From NCBI GenBank assembly GCA_900465685.1, contig UEGR01000011.1, positions 1 through 64,000 on the forward strand: 64,000 nucleotides of DNA. Direction: 5' to 3'. The DNA comes from Hyphomicrobiales bacterium (lineage in GTDB: Bacteria; Pseudomonadota; Alphaproteobacteria; Rhizobiales; Rhizobiaceae). The notes below the pieces were generated by a model. That model saw only the letters and a program-made list of their open reading frames with translations. It did not search any database and had not been told where the DNA came from. The first letter of the stretch is position 1; the number at the start of each line of letters is the position of its first letter. Positions 44,357 through 53,623 of the stretch are shown here, one piece after another. A program made the translations under genes and the position numbers.

Positions 44357-45253
44357 ATGGTTTCTCCATCCTGGGATCTTGGCAGCCTTGGCGTTTTCGA
44401 AGCGGTCGGACGTTTGGAAAATCTGACCCTCGCAGCACGCGAACTCGGCATGACGCAACCTGCCGTCAGCTATCAAATAAAACGCATGGAAGACCGTTTG
44501 GGCGTCACGCTGTTTGCAAGGCGGGCGCGCGGCGTTGAAATTCTGCCGGATGGGCGGATTCTCTATGCGGCTGTGCGGGCTGGTCTGGATGGAATCGAAG
44601 ACGCCGTGCAGCAGATCAGGCGCAGGCAGCGCTCACCCGGTTTGCGGATTGCAACGGATTATGGCTTTGCGACTTTCTGGCTGATGCCGCGCGTGGCGCA
44701 GTTCAGGCCGAAACATCCCGAGGTCGACGTGCGCATCACGGCTTCCTCCATGCTCCAGCCGCTCGACTATCGCGAGGCCGACATCGCGATCCTGTTCGGC
44801 GGACGCAATGATTTCCCCAAGGGCTCCGTCCCTTTCATCGGCGAACAAGTAGTGCCGGTCTGCTCACCCGCTTTTCTCGAAAAAAGCGGCGGCTTTCCCA
44901 AAGGCAAAGGGCTAGGCGCAGCCTCGCTGCTGCATCTCGACACATTGCAGGGTGATCGCTGGTTCACTTGGCAATCATGGCTGAATGCCATCGGTGAGGA
45001 AATCGTCGACGGCAATTATGGCCTCGTCTTCAATACCTATAATCTGGTGATTGAAGCGGCGATTGCCGATCAGGGTGTTGCGCTCGGCTGGGCGGGGCTG
45101 ATCGACGGCGCGGTGCAGCGCGGACAACTTGTCCATGCCTGCGACATATCCCAGACAAGCGATAACGGCTATTGGCTGGTCTTCAATCCAGACATTTCCG
45201 ACAGAGCACAGGCACTTGCGATGGAACTCATCGAGACGCCTAACGACCGCTGA
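44357..45253 (+). CDS. LysR-family regulator of choline-sulfate genes
   Basis: 298 aa LysR-type. N-terminal winged HTH (LGVFEAVGRLENLTLAAREL, then GMTQPAVSYQIKRMEDRLG, residues 9-47) and a type II periplasmic-binding effector domain. Transcribed away from choX across a 140-nt AT-rich gap, the classical LysR arrangement, so it probably activates choX-betC in response to choline or choline sulfate. The gap was too short of clear dyads to name a binding site. Ends 14 nt from the convergent gene. Confidence 0.92.
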   Translation: MVSPSWDLGSLGVFEAVGRLENLTLAARELGMTQPAVSYQIKRMEDRLGVTLFARRARGVEILPDGRILYAAVRAGLDGIEDAVQQIRRRQRSPGLRIATDYGFATFWLMPRVAQFRPKHPEVDVRITASSMLQPLDYREADIAILFGGRNDFPKGSVPFIGEQVVPVCSPAFLEKSGGFPKGKGLGAASLLHLDTLQGDRWFTWQSWLNAIGEEIVDGNYGLVFNTYNLVIEAAIADQGVALGWAGLIDGAVQRGQLVHACDISQTSDNGYWLVFNPDISDRAQALAMELIETPNDR

Positions 45254-45267
45254 CGCGGCGGGTGGCC

Positions 45268-46080
45268 CTATTCCACGAAGCCTACAATCGGGCCAAACCC
45301 ACCATGCCAGGATATGTCGTTACGGCCCAGTGCAGGGCTATAGATGCCTGTACCGTTTCCGCCATCGAGAAACAGGGCATTCGGACATTTCAGATGGTCG
45401 CGAAACATGCGCGCGAAATCATAGAAGTTCACCGGGTCTTCGCTGATTGCAAAACGCACAGCGCCATTCTCGCAAACGCCGACGCCACTGCGGCGCGTGC
45501 GGTCCGTCGAGCCTGCAATGAAAGCCGGGTGCAATTTGTTGCGGATGACCAGCATCGGACCGGATTGGGTCGCAAAACTGGCCTTCGGCTTGCGTTTTAA
45601 GAACGTGTCGGTAGGGAGAATTCCCGCACCCTTGTCATCCCAGAAGAAAACGCCGTTCGGCTTTTTGTAGAAATTCGGCACAGGACCGCCTGCACTTTCG
45701 CCTTTTTGTCTGTTGGCTGGACGCAGTTCCTGTTCAGTCTCGACATAAAGGCCGATCGGCGCAAAATCAGTTCCGTACATTCCGGCATTCATCGCGAAAA
45801 CCAGCGTGTGACCGCCATTGCTGACGGCCTTGGCAACGCTCGAGAATGTCTGATAGGGCTCGCCATCAGCCCCTTTCCAGAACAGCCTTAGCCCGGCGAT
45901 GCCGTTTTCCGGTTTGCAGATGATATATTTCGTATTCTCGAAACTATCCGCCTCACATATCCCCGGCTTGTCCGTTTCCTGAGCCTGAACGGGACAGGAC
46001 ATCGCCGCCACGAGCATCATGGCCACAGTGGAAAATCTGCGCTTCAGATAGATCTTCAATGCCGCTGCTTCTTTCTTCAT
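45268..46080 (-). CDS. Exported phosphodiester-glycosidase-family protein (DUF2233)
   Basis: 270 aa. Basic N-terminus and hydrophobic stretch STVAMMLVAAMSC with cleavage near VQA, so exported or lipoprotein-like (a cysteine follows the core). The domain matches DUF2233/NAGPA-type phosphodiester glycosidases: FAMNAGMYGTDFAPIGLYVE, NFYKKPNGVFFW, ATQSGPMLVI and FLDGGNGTG, which carry the conserved N, P, G and DGG residues. Possible role in removing phosphodiester-linked sugars in the envelope. Single gene, 45 nt downstream of sitD. Confidence 0.85.
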   Translation of the reverse strand: MKKEAAALKIYLKRRFSTVAMMLVAAMSCPVQAQETDKPGICEADSFENTKYIICKPENGIAGLRLFWKGADGEPYQTFSSVAKAVSNGGHTLVFAMNAGMYGTDFAPIGLYVETEQELRPANRQKGESAGGPVPNFYKKPNGVFFWDDKGAGILPTDTFLKRKPKASFATQSGPMLVIRNKLHPAFIAGSTDRTRRSGVGVCENGAVRFAISEDPVNFYDFARMFRDHLKCPNALFLDGGNGTGIYSPALGRNDISWHGGFGPIVGFVE

Positions 46081-46125
46081 CTCGCCACTATGCAGAAATT
46101 GGGAGATTCGAAGAAGCCCCTGCGA

Positions 46126-46971
46126 TCAAGCCATCTCCGACGCCTCGATCCGGGCTGCCTTGCGCGTGGCAAAAATGAAGGCCGTAGCGAAAGTCATTGA
46201 AAGCAAAAGCACAATCGTCGGTGCAGGCGCGCTGTCGATGAAGAACGACAGATAGACGCCCGTGAAAGAACCAACCGCCGCGATAACAGCAGACAGCAAC
46301 AGCATGGTGCTGAACTTGCGCGTCAGGAGAAACGCAATGGCACCCGGCGCGATCAGCATGGCAATGGCGAGGATGATGCCAACGGCCTGCAACGCGCCCA
46401 CAATCGTCAGCGAGATAAGGCTGAGCAGCCCGTAATGCAGGAGGCTGACCCGAAGGCCAACGGCCCTCGCCTGCGCGGGATCGAAGGCGTGCAAAAGGAA
46501 GTCTTTCCATTTGCCGCCGATGATTACCACGGTGAGGACCGCGATGAGCCCCGCCTGTCCGATATCGAACCACGAAACACCGAGCATATCGCCAAACAGA
46601 ATGTGGTCGAGATGGACGTCCGGCCTCACTTTGACATAGAGCACCAGCCCCAGCCCGAACATGCCGGAAAACACCACGCCCATGACCGTATCCTGCTTGA
46701 TGCGGCTGTTATCTTTCAAAAAGCCGGTCGCGATGGCGCAGAACATGCCCGCGACGAAGGCTCCCACGGCATAGGGAAAGCCCACGACATAGGCAATCAC
46801 CACGCCGGGAAACACCGCGTGACTGATTGCATCGCCCATCAGCGACCAGCCCTTAAGAACCAGAAAGCAGGACAGTAGCGCCATGGGGATTGCCACAGTG
46901 ACCGAAATCACCAGCGCATTGACCATGAACGGAAATTCGAATGGCGAAAGAAGAGTGTCGATAATGCTCAT
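46126..46971 (-). CDS. sitD: Manganese/iron ABC transporter permease (SitD-like)
   Basis: 281 aa ABC-3 family permease with eight or so membrane spans; family blocks LKGWSLMGDAISHAVFPGVV, LHAFDPAQARAVGL and MLIAPGAIAFLLT. Overlaps sitC by 4 nt. Second of two paralogous permeases, the hallmark of Sit/Yfe systems compared with single-permease Znu systems. Confidence 0.92.
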   Translation of the reverse strand: MSIIDTLLSPFEFPFMVNALVISVTVAIPMALLSCFLVLKGWSLMGDAISHAVFPGVVIAYVVGFPYAVGAFVAGMFCAIATGFLKDNSRIKQDTVMGVVFSGMFGLGLVLYVKVRPDVHLDHILFGDMLGVSWFDIGQAGLIAVLTVVIIGGKWKDFLLHAFDPAQARAVGLRVSLLHYGLLSLISLTIVGALQAVGIILAIAMLIAPGAIAFLLTRKFSTMLLLSAVIAAVGSFTGVYLSFFIDSAPAPTIVLLLSMTFATAFIFATRKAARIEASEMA

Positions 46972-47834
46972 TGCGACCCCCCCAGCGCCTGTGTCTCAGC
47001 GGCGCGGCGTCGGCTCGCAAGCATGCCATGCTTGGGTGCGAAGAAGAATGCGCACAGGAAAATGGCCGTCTGCAACACAACAATGATGCCGCCCGTTGCA
47101 CCGTCGAGGAAGTAGCTTGCATAGGCTCCGACAAAACTGGTGGCAGCACCGATCATCACGGCGATGACCAGCAGTCGCGGAAAGCGGTCCGTCAGCAGAT
47201 AGGCCGTCGCACCCGGTGTAACCACCATGCAAATGACGAGGAAAGCGCCAACGGTCTGAAGCGCGGCAACTGTCGAGGCGGAAAGAAGCGTGAAGAACAT
47301 GATCTTCAAAGCGGTCGGATTGAGGCCAATCGAACGCGCATGGCTTTCATCGAAGAATGTGACCATCAGGTCTTTCCATTTGACGAGCAAAATGGCGAGC
47401 GACACGAAGCCGATGATACCAAGCTGAAGCTTGTCGCCCGGCGTGATCGCGAGAATATTGCCGAGCACGATGGTCTGGATGTTGACCGAGGTTGGTGAGA
47501 TCGACACCATGAACAGGCCCAACCCAAAGAAGCCTGAGAAGATCAGGCCGATAATGGCGTCTTCCTTCAGCTTGGTTCGTTGGTTCAAGAACAGCATGGC
47601 TGCCGCCGCCAGCCCGCCGGAAAAGAACGCGCCGATGGAAAACGGCAATCCCAGCATATAAGCCCCGGCAACACCGGGAACGATGGAATGAGACAAGGCA
47701 TCGCCGATCAGCGACCAGCCCTTGAGCATCAGATAGCAGGACAGGAAAGCGCAAACACCACCGACCAGCGCCGACACCCACATGGCATCAAGCATGTAGC
47801 CATAGGTAAATGGCTGGAGAAGCGTTCCCATCAT
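46968..47834 (-). CDS. sitC: Manganese/iron ABC transporter permease (SitC-like)
   Basis: 288 aa ABC-3 permease, paralogue of sit[53 protein letters not shown]. Overlaps neighbours by 4 nt on both sides, so sitB-C-D are translationally coupled. Confidence 0.93.
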   Translation of the reverse strand: MMGTLLQPFTYGYMLDAMWVSALVGGVCAFLSCYLMLKGWSLIGDALSHSIVPGVAGAYMLGLPFSIGAFFSGGLAAAAMLFLNQRTKLKEDAIIGLIFSGFFGLGLFMVSISPTSVNIQTIVLGNILAITPGDKLQLGIIGFVSLAILLVKWKDLMVTFFDESHARSIGLNPTALKIMFFTLLSASTVAALQTVGAFLVICMVVTPGATAYLLTDRFPRLLVIAVMIGAATSFVGAYASYFLDGATGGIIVVLQTAIFLCAFFFAPKHGMLASRRRAAETQALGGSQ

Positions 47835-48736
47835 TGCTGCCCTCCCTCTCCATCGCCCGTATTGCGAATGGCTGCCTTGCCACCCTGAAGGATCAGCGGG
47901 CGTTCATCGTCGGTAATCACGCCAATGGAGGCAGAAGCTCCGCCTTGCGCTTCGTTCAAAACGAAATGACGCAGAACGCCACCAAAGGTCATTTCCAGAT
48001 TTTTCTGGGTGAAGGTGTCCGCAGTCAGCCCATAGGCCAGCACCGTGCCCTTAATGAGGATCGTGCGGTCGCAAAACTCCGGCACAGAACCCAAATTGTG
48101 CGTTGAAACCAGCATCACGCGACCTTCGTCGCGCAGTTCACGCAACAGCGTAATGATCTGCTCTTCGGTCTTCACATCGACGCCCGTAAACGGCTCATCG
48201 AGAAGGATGACGCGACCGTCCTGCGCCAACGCACGGGCAAGGAAAACGCGCTTTTTCTGTCCACCGGACAGCTCGCCGATTTGGCGCTTGCGAAACTCGC
48301 TCATATTCACGCGAGCAAGCGCATTGGCCACCGCTTCATGATCGGCAGTCTTCGGTATCCGCATCATGCCCATATGGCCATAGCGGCCCATCATCACCAC
48401 ATCCTCGACCAGAACCGGAAAATTCCAGTCCACCTCTTCCGATTGCGGCACATAGGCGACGAGGTTCTTGCGCAAGGCTTCCTCAACCGTCATGCCCAGC
48501 ACCCGGATTGAGCCACGCGCAACACGCACAAAGCCCATGATCGCCTTGAACAAGGTCGACTTGCCCGACCCGTTGACGCCGACAAGCGCGGCAATCGTGC
48601 CGGTCGGAATGCGAAAACTCGCATCGCGCAAGGCGGTCAGGCCGTTGCGATAGGTCACGGTAGCGCCATCGACAGCGATGCCGCCATTTTCAGAACCGGA
48701 ACCGAAATGGCTCTGCCAGTCGGGTTGAGCATTCAT
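47831..48736 (-). CDS. sitB: Manganese/iron ABC transporter ATPase (SitB-like)
   Basis: 301 aa. Walker [10 protein letters not shown], signature [15 protein letters not shown], Walker [13 protein letters not shown], switch STHNLG. The C-terminal extension beyond 250 residues is typical of rhizobial SitB. Starts 72 nt after sitA, beyond a stem-loop. Confidence 0.93.
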   Translation of the reverse strand: MNAQPDWQSHFGSGSENGGIAVDGATVTYRNGLTALRDASFRIPTGTIAALVGVNGSGKSTLFKAIMGFVRVARGSIRVLGMTVEEALRKNLVAYVPQSEEVDWNFPVLVEDVVMMGRYGHMGMMRIPKTADHEAVANALARVNMSEFRKRQIGELSGGQKKRVFLARALAQDGRVILLDEPFTGVDVKTEEQIITLLRELRDEGRVMLVSTHNLGSVPEFCDRTILIKGTVLAYGLTADTFTQKNLEMTFGGVLRHFVLNEAQGGASASIGVITDDERPLILQGGKAAIRNTGDGEGGQQ

Positions 48737-48765
48737 CGGACAAATCTTTCATAAGGATCGAGTAA

Positions 48766-48788
48766 GCGCCCGCCACAATGGCGGGCGC
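48766..48788 (-). other. Intercistronic stem-loop between sitA and sitB
   Basis: Perfect 9-bp inverted repeat GCGCCCGCC / GGCGGGCGC with a 5-nt loop, 20 nt after the sitA stop; very GC-rich, no U-tract. Probable message-stabilising element that keeps sitA expression above sitBCD. Confidence 0.7.
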
Positions 48789-48808
48789 CGGCATGGGCAA
48801 TGATCGGA

Positions 48809-49723
48809 TCAGGACTGATGGGTTAGTCCCTTGACGATGGTGTCGGAGGTGACGCGCAAGAGATCGATATAGGTTGGCACCGGGCCATCCGCGTCCGTCA
48901 GAGAATCCACATAGAGCACGCCGCCATAGCGAGCGCCGGTTTCGCGGGCCACCTGTTCAGCGGGAGCGGACGAAATCGTGCTTTCGGAGAAGACAACGGT
49001 GATGCCATTCTTGCGCACGGCATCAATCACCTTGCGCACCTGTTGCGGCGTGCCCTGCTGGTCGGCATTGATCGGCCAGAGATACAGTTCCTTCAGACCG
49101 AAATCGCGCGCGAGATAGGAAAATGCCCCTTCGCTCGAAACGAGCCAGCGCTTGCCTTCCGGAACGGTGGCAAGCTTCGCCTTGATCGGCTCTATCGCGG
49201 CCCGGATCTTCTGCTTGTAGGCTTCGGCATTCACCTTATAGGTGTCGGCATTTGCCGGATCATATTTGACGAAGGCATCACGGATATTATCGACATAGAT
49301 CAGCGCAACAGTGGGCGACATCCAGGCATGGGGGTTCGGCTTGCCACTATAGGGGCCTTCGGTAATGCCGATCGGCGTGACACCGTCTGACACCACAACA
49401 CTCGGCACGTCCTTCAGATTGTGAAAGAACTTTTCAAACCAGAGTTCGAGGTTAAGCCCGTTCCATAGGACAAGCTGCGCGCCCTGCGCCCGTTTTATGT
49501 CGCCCGGTGTCGGCTGGTAATTATGGATTTCCGCACCGGGCTTGGTGATCGATTCCACGACGGCGGCGTCGCCTGCAACATTTCGCGCAATATCGGCAAT
49601 GACTGTGAAGGTTGTGACAGCCTTGAACTTTTCCTGTGCTGCGGAGGGCGCAACGGCCAATACTGCCGCCAGCGCCGCTCCCGCCATTCCGGTCAGGACC
49701 AATCGTCTCAGCTTGTTGAACAT
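48809..49723 (-). CDS. sitA: Manganese/iron ABC transporter substrate-binding protein (SitA-like)
   Basis: 304 aa cluster A-I metal-binding protein. Signal peptide with cleavage near SAAQ, then TFTVIADIARNVAGD. The four metal ligands are in place: GAEIHNYQP (His), PNPHAWMSP (His), SSEGAFSYLARDFG (Glu) and YVDSLTDADG (Asp), the His-His-Glu-Asp set of Mn(II)/Fe(II) binders; no His-rich loop of zinc proteins. First gene of sitABCD with a Mur-box-like site about 115 nt upstream. Confidence 0.93.
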   Translation of the reverse strand: MFNKLRRLVLTGMAGAALAAVLAVAPSAAQEKFKAVTTFTVIADIARNVAGDAAVVESITKPGAEIHNYQPTPGDIKRAQGAQLVLWNGLNLELWFEKFFHNLKDVPSVVVSDGVTPIGITEGPYSGKPNPHAWMSPTVALIYVDNIRDAFVKYDPANADTYKVNAEAYKQKIRAAIEPIKAKLATVPEGKRWLVSSEGAFSYLARDFGLKELYLWPINADQQGTPQQVRKVIDAVRKNGITVVFSESTISSAPAEQVARETGARYGGVLYVDSLTDADGPVPTYIDLLRVTSDTIVKGLTHQS

Positions 49724-49837
49724 CTATTCCTCACTCTTGCTATTAGGAGTTATTTGCAACTGAAATATAGTATTCCGGCCTGCAAACGGGATCACTTGCA
49801 CACCGGAAAGAATCCACTGGGCTCCCATATTCTGCAA

Positions 49838-49854
49838 TTGCAAATTAATTGCAA
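49838..49854. promoter_or_regulatory. Mur-box-like operator ahead of sitABCD
   Basis: TTGCAA-ATTAA-TTGCAA, within a longer TGCAATTGCAAATT context. In rhizobia the Fur-family manganese regulator Mur binds TTGCAA-rich palindromes ahead of sitABCD. One further TTGCAA half-site lies at 49754-49759 close to the start codon. Repression by Mur when Mn is sufficient is inferred. Confidence 0.6.
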
Positions 49855-49942
49855 TAAGGAATTGCTAAAACGCGGAATTTTTGCCCGCAAAGCGGGTGCA
49901 GTCTTCAACAAGCCCCTAAAACCGCATGCCGCGACCGACCAT

Positions 49943-50089
49943 TAGAGCATTTCCAGCAAAAGTGCGTAGCGCCTACGCAGGGAAATCAGTCCACTGGACT
50001 GATTTCTGATCCTGCTTCGATGCGCAGGATAATGCGTAAAAACAACTAGATAGGGTGGTTCCACGATTCCGTTTTAACCGGAACCACTC
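49943..50089. repeat. Palindromic intergenic repeat with a smaller palindrome nested in it
   Basis: Begins TAGAGCATTTCCAGCAAAAG and ends in an inverted repeat GTGGTTCC (50055-50062) / GGAACCAC (50080-50087), the pattern of short Rhizobiales intergenic elements. Between AAGTGCG and TGCGCAGGATAATGCG is an extra segment centred on a perfect 12-bp-arm palindrome at 49982-50006 (GAAATCAGTCCA / TGGACTGATTTC), as if one element had inserted into another. Confidence 0.65.
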
Positions 50090-50115
50090 AAGGCCAGTTG
50101 CGGCATGATTGATGA

Positions 50116-50210
50116 GAGCCCATCCCAAAAAGTGTGAAACAGTTCTCGGGCTGCGCGTAAAGACTGAAGCCACAAGCGCCGCTCTGGCTTCAATCAGATT
50201 GGCGCTCTTG
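50116..50210. repeat. Palindromic intergenic repeat, second copy type
   Basis: Starts GAGCCCATCCCAAAAAGTGT, then GAAACAGTTCTCGGG, and ends with inverted segments GAAGCC/GGCTTC and CAAGCGCC/GGCGCTCTTG. The head closely matches the repeat at 55981-56082 (CATCCCGAAAAGTGTGAAAC). Lies between sitA's upstream region and the end of the next operon. Confidence 0.6.
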
Positions 50211-50225
50211 AAGCTGCGACGCCGC

Positions 50226-51137
50226 CTATTCCTTCACCGCCCCGGTCATTGACGACACATAGTAGTCAACGAAGAAGGAATAGAGGATCACCACCGGCAG
50301 CGAACCGAACAAGGCACCCGCCATCAGCGCGCCCCATTCGAAAATATCGCCGCGCACCAGCTCGGTCAACACGCCCACTGGAACAGTCTTGTTTTCCGAA
50401 GACTGAATAAATGTCAGCGCATAGATGAATTCGTTCCAGGAAAGAGTGAAGGCGAAGATGCCCGCCGAGATCAAACCCGGCACTGCCAGCGGAAGGATGA
50501 TCTTGAGCAGAATCTGCCAGCGATTGGCGCCATCCACCAGCGCACTTTCTTCCAGCTCGAAGGGAATGGAGCGGAAATATCCCATCAGCAGCCATGTGCA
50601 GAACGGAATGAGGAAGGTGGGATAGGTGAAGATCAGCGCCAGACGCGAGTCATAGATGCCGAGCTTGAACACGATGAACGCCAGCGGAATGAACAGGATC
50701 GATGGCGGCACCAGATAGGCCAGAAAGATGAACAGGCCGACAGAGCGTGAGCCGGTGAACCGGATGCGTTCAATCGCATAAGCTCCCAAAACCGATGCAA
50801 TCAGCGACAGGAATGTGGAAGCCGTCGCCACCAGCATCGTGTTCCACAGCCAGCCCGGATAAGAGGTCTCGAATAGCAGATATTTGATATGGTCGAGTGT
50901 TGGCCCCACCACCCAGAAGGGGCTGAAGTTCTCATAATCCGTCAGCTGCGAATTGGGTTTTACGGCAGTAATCGCCATCCAGTAAAACGGAAACAGCAGC
51001 ACGAAGACGAACAGCGCTATGGGTATGTAAATCGTCACCACCCGCCGCGGCAGGCGATTGAGATAGGACATGCCTTGGCTATCGTCCTTCAAAGCGGCTT
51101 CATTGGAAGGTGCCTTGGACTTCATGGTCATCTCCAT
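50226..51137 (-). CDS. Sugar-type ABC transporter permease (MalG/UgpE-like)
   Basis: 303 aa permease with an N-terminal soluble stretch, about six membrane spans and coupling loop EESALVDGANRWQILLKIILP. Start placed at ATG 51137 after GGGAG, 2 nt beyond the preceding stop; ATG 51125, with GGAG 6 nt ahead, is an equally good alternative. Last gene of the transporter unit linked to the tetronate genes by a shared candidate operator. Confidence 0.9.
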   Translation of the reverse strand: MEMTMKSKAPSNEAALKDDSQGMSYLNRLPRRVVTIYIPIALFVFVLLFPFYWMAITAVKPNSQLTDYENFSPFWVVGPTLDHIKYLLFETSYPGWLWNTMLVATASTFLSLIASVLGAYAIERIRFTGSRSVGLFIFLAYLVPPSILFIPLAFIVFKLGIYDSRLALIFTYPTFLIPFCTWLLMGYFRSIPFELEESALVDGANRWQILLKIILPLAVPGLISAGIFAFTLSWNEFIYALTFIQSSENKTVPVGVLTELVRGDIFEWGALMAGALFGSLPVVILYSFFVDYYVSSMTGAVKE

Positions 51138-51139
51138 TG

Positions 51140-52102
51140 TCAGTCGCTCCCGCCCTGCTGCCATTTGCGACGTTGCAAGCCGAAGAAAGAAAACATGATG
51201 GCGGCAAGCAGGAACGGGATCATCGCGACGGCAATCGCTGCGCCCTCACCCAATTGGCCGCCGGGAATGGCGCGCTGGAAGGACAGGGTCGCCATCAGAT
51301 GGGTTGCATTGACGGGACCGCCCTTGGTCAGAACGTAGATCAGCTGGAAATCCGTGAAGGTGAACAGCACGGAGAAGGTCATCACAACGGCGATGATCGG
51401 CGTCAGCATCGGCAATGTTACATGCCGGAAACGCTGCCAGCTTGAGGCGCCATCCAGCGAAGCCGCTTCCTGCAACGAGGCCGGAATAGTCTGCAAACCG
51501 GCGAGAAGCGAGATTGCCACGAAGGGAATGCCGCGCCAGACATTGGCCGCAATCACAGAAAGCCGCGCATTGGTCGGATCGCCAAGGAAGTTGATGGGCT
51601 GCTCGATGAGACCCATTTTGATCAGCGACCATGAAATGATCGAGAACTGGGAATCGTATATCCACCAGAATGCCAGCGCTGAAAGCACCGTCGGCACCAC
51701 CCATGGCAGCAGCACGATGGCGCGGAAGAAGGATTTGCACGGCAGGTTTTCGTTCAGCAGCAGCGCAAGCCAGAGGCCGAGACCGAATTTCAGCACCGAC
51801 GCGACGGTTGTGTAGAGCACCGTATTGAACACCGACAACCAGAAGACGCTGTCATCCCACAGGAATTCGTAATTTTCCAAGCCGATGAAAATGCCATCGC
51901 GGCCAATCTTCGTGTCGGTAAAGCCGAGCCAGACGCCAAGACCGAGCGGATAGGTCAGAAAGCAGACCAGAAAGACCGCTGCGGGCAGCATGAACAGAAA
52001 GCCCAGCATGTTGTGATTGTTTGCCAGGCGAGACATGAAAGGCCGTTTTATCGCACCGGGGTCTCCGGATAGTCCGCCACCGGTAGAATTGGTCATCGTC
52101 AT
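51140..52102 (-). CDS. Sugar-type ABC transporter permease (MalF/UgpA-like)
   Basis: 320 aa; an N-terminal polar segment (MTMTNSTGGGLSGDPGAIKR) precedes the first membrane span, and the coupling loop reads EAASLDGASSWQRFRHVTLP. ATG 52102 follows GGAGATG; a further ATG lies 6 nt inside. Located 69 nt after the binding-protein stop, behind a stem-loop. Confidence 0.9.
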   Translation of the reverse strand: MTMTNSTGGGLSGDPGAIKRPFMSRLANNHNMLGFLFMLPAAVFLVCFLTYPLGLGVWLGFTDTKIGRDGIFIGLENYEFLWDDSVFWLSVFNTVLYTTVASVLKFGLGLWLALLLNENLPCKSFFRAIVLLPWVVPTVLSALAFWWIYDSQFSIISWSLIKMGLIEQPINFLGDPTNARLSVIAANVWRGIPFVAISLLAGLQTIPASLQEAASLDGASSWQRFRHVTLPMLTPIIAVVMTFSVLFTFTDFQLIYVLTKGGPVNATHLMATLSFQRAIPGGQLGEGAAIAVAMIPFLLAAIMFSFFGLQRRKWQQGGSD

Positions 52103-52133
52103 GGATACACATCTCCAGAACCACAAAAGAAAC

Positions 52134-52160
52134 GAGGCGCGGGGCATACCCTCGCGCCTC
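52134..52160 (-). other. Intercistronic stem-loop after the region F binding-protein gene
   Basis: GAGGCGCG / CGCGCCTC with three further G:C pairs inside, one bulged T and a CATA loop; 11 nt after the stop. On the minus strand it is followed by GTTTCTTTTG, so it may act as a leaky terminator as well as a stabiliser. Confidence 0.7.
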
Positions 52161-52171
52161 AGCTCTAGCGA

Positions 52172-53482
52172 CTAGACGCGATAATAGCGGTTTGCGCGTT
52201 TCTCAGCGCTCGCGACAGCTTCTTCCGGTGTGGAAGCGCCTGTGACAGCGGCGGCAAACATGTCGACCAGAACATAGTCGGCCATGACGGCTGCCGAAGC
52301 ATAGCCGAGCGGACCGGCATAACCGTTCGGACGCAGCGTTTCCGAAGCGCGGGCATAAGGCGCGTGGATCGGATTTGCCTTCCAGACCGGATTATCCGCA
52401 AACGCCTTGAGCGGCTGGCAGCAATAGGCGCTGGAGCCTTCGAGCCAGGCATTCATCTGGTCGGCTTCCATCATGAACTTGATGTAAGCCTTGGCTGCTT
52501 CCGGATATTTCGTATGCTTGAACAACAGAAGCGAACTGGTCTGATGCAGCTCGACGCTCTTGCCGACCGGACCGACGGGGAAGTTCGTGCTGCGCATGTC
52601 AGCAGCAAATTCCGCCAGTTTCGGGTCGTTTTTCGCAGCGTAATAGATGGAAACGCCATTGGCCGTCAGCGACACCTGCCCCGCAAGGAAAGCGCGGTTG
52701 TTATTGATGTCGAGCCAGCTTTCCGTACCCGGAATGAAGGTCTTGTAAAGCTCCTTGGCATAATTGATGGCGGCAATCGTTTCCGGCGAATTGATCGTCA
52801 CCTTGCCGCTTTCATCCACCATCTGTGCACCATGGCTCCAGAGCAGCCAATGCGCATAGTTGTTGCCGTCACCGACAGCCTTGCCATGCGGGAAACCGGC
52901 AGGCGTTCCCTTGGCCTTCATGGCCTTGCACAGCTCAAGGAACCCTTTCGTGTCCTGCGGGAACTCGTTGAAACCAGCCGCTTTCATGTGGCTGTCACGA
53001 TAGACAATCGCATTGCCGATGGCCGTCAGTGGCATGGCGATGAACTTGCCGTCACGGGTCGCGTAACCCTTGAGGCCGTCATAGAAGCCGCCATATTTCC
53101 CGTCGAGATAAGTGCCAAGCTCGGTCAGATCGACCAGCTTGTCGGGATATTGATGGGCATCGTCGAACCAGCACATCACGATATCGGGGCCGGAACCCAC
53201 ATTGGCGGCAACCGCAGCCTTCGGACGAATATCTTCCCAGCTTTCCTTGTCGATACGGACTTCGACGCCGGTGGCTTCAGTGAACTTCTTGGTGTTGGCG
53301 AGCCAGCTGTCCTCGTCGCCCTTCACGAAAGGCGTCCAGCGCAACACGCGCAGACTGGCACCAGCTTCCGGCTTATATTCCGGTTCGGCTGCGAAAGACG
53401 GACGAATGCCAATGCCCGAAAGACCAGCCGCACCAACAAGACTTGCCGTTCCCGTCAGGAATGTTCTTCTTCTGATAGTCAT
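52172..53482 (-). CDS. ABC transporter substrate-binding protein with Tat-type signal
   Basis: 436 aa family-1 solute-binding protein. N-terminus MTIRRRTFLTGTASLVGAAG has the RRxFL twin-arginine motif followed by a weak hydrophobic core, so export through Tat is likely. The mature part (LRVLRWTPFVKGDEDSW; GPDIVMCWFDDAHQYPDK; KNDPKLAEFAADM) is MalE/UgpB-like. Because its transcription unit and the tetronate genes share a candidate GntR site, a four-carbon sugar acid or its precursor is a reasonable ligand, unproven. Confidence 0.9.
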   Translation of the reverse strand: MTIRRRTFLTGTASLVGAAGLSGIGIRPSFAAEPEYKPEAGASLRVLRWTPFVKGDEDSWLANTKKFTEATGVEVRIDKESWEDIRPKAAVAANVGSGPDIVMCWFDDAHQYPDKLVDLTELGTYLDGKYGGFYDGLKGYATRDGKFIAMPLTAIGNAIVYRDSHMKAAGFNEFPQDTKGFLELCKAMKAKGTPAGFPHGKAVGDGNNYAHWLLWSHGAQMVDESGKVTINSPETIAAINYAKELYKTFIPGTESWLDINNNRAFLAGQVSLTANGVSIYYAAKNDPKLAEFAADMRSTNFPVGPVGKSVELHQTSSLLLFKHTKYPEAAKAYIKFMMEADQMNAWLEGSSAYCCQPLKAFADNPVWKANPIHAPYARASETLRPNGYAGPLGYASAAVMADYVLVDMFAAAVTGASTPEEAVASAEKRANRYYRV

Positions 53483-53623
53483 TATGCTCCTCCTCCAAAA
53501 ATGGGACTTTGCTACGCCGCATTCGCTGTCCCTACAGGCGAAAACGGGTATCTGGTGAAATGCGATTTCCCAGAAAAGACACGGCCTCCGGCTCTCCCCT
53601 CCTTCAGCGTGTCTTGTGTAAAT

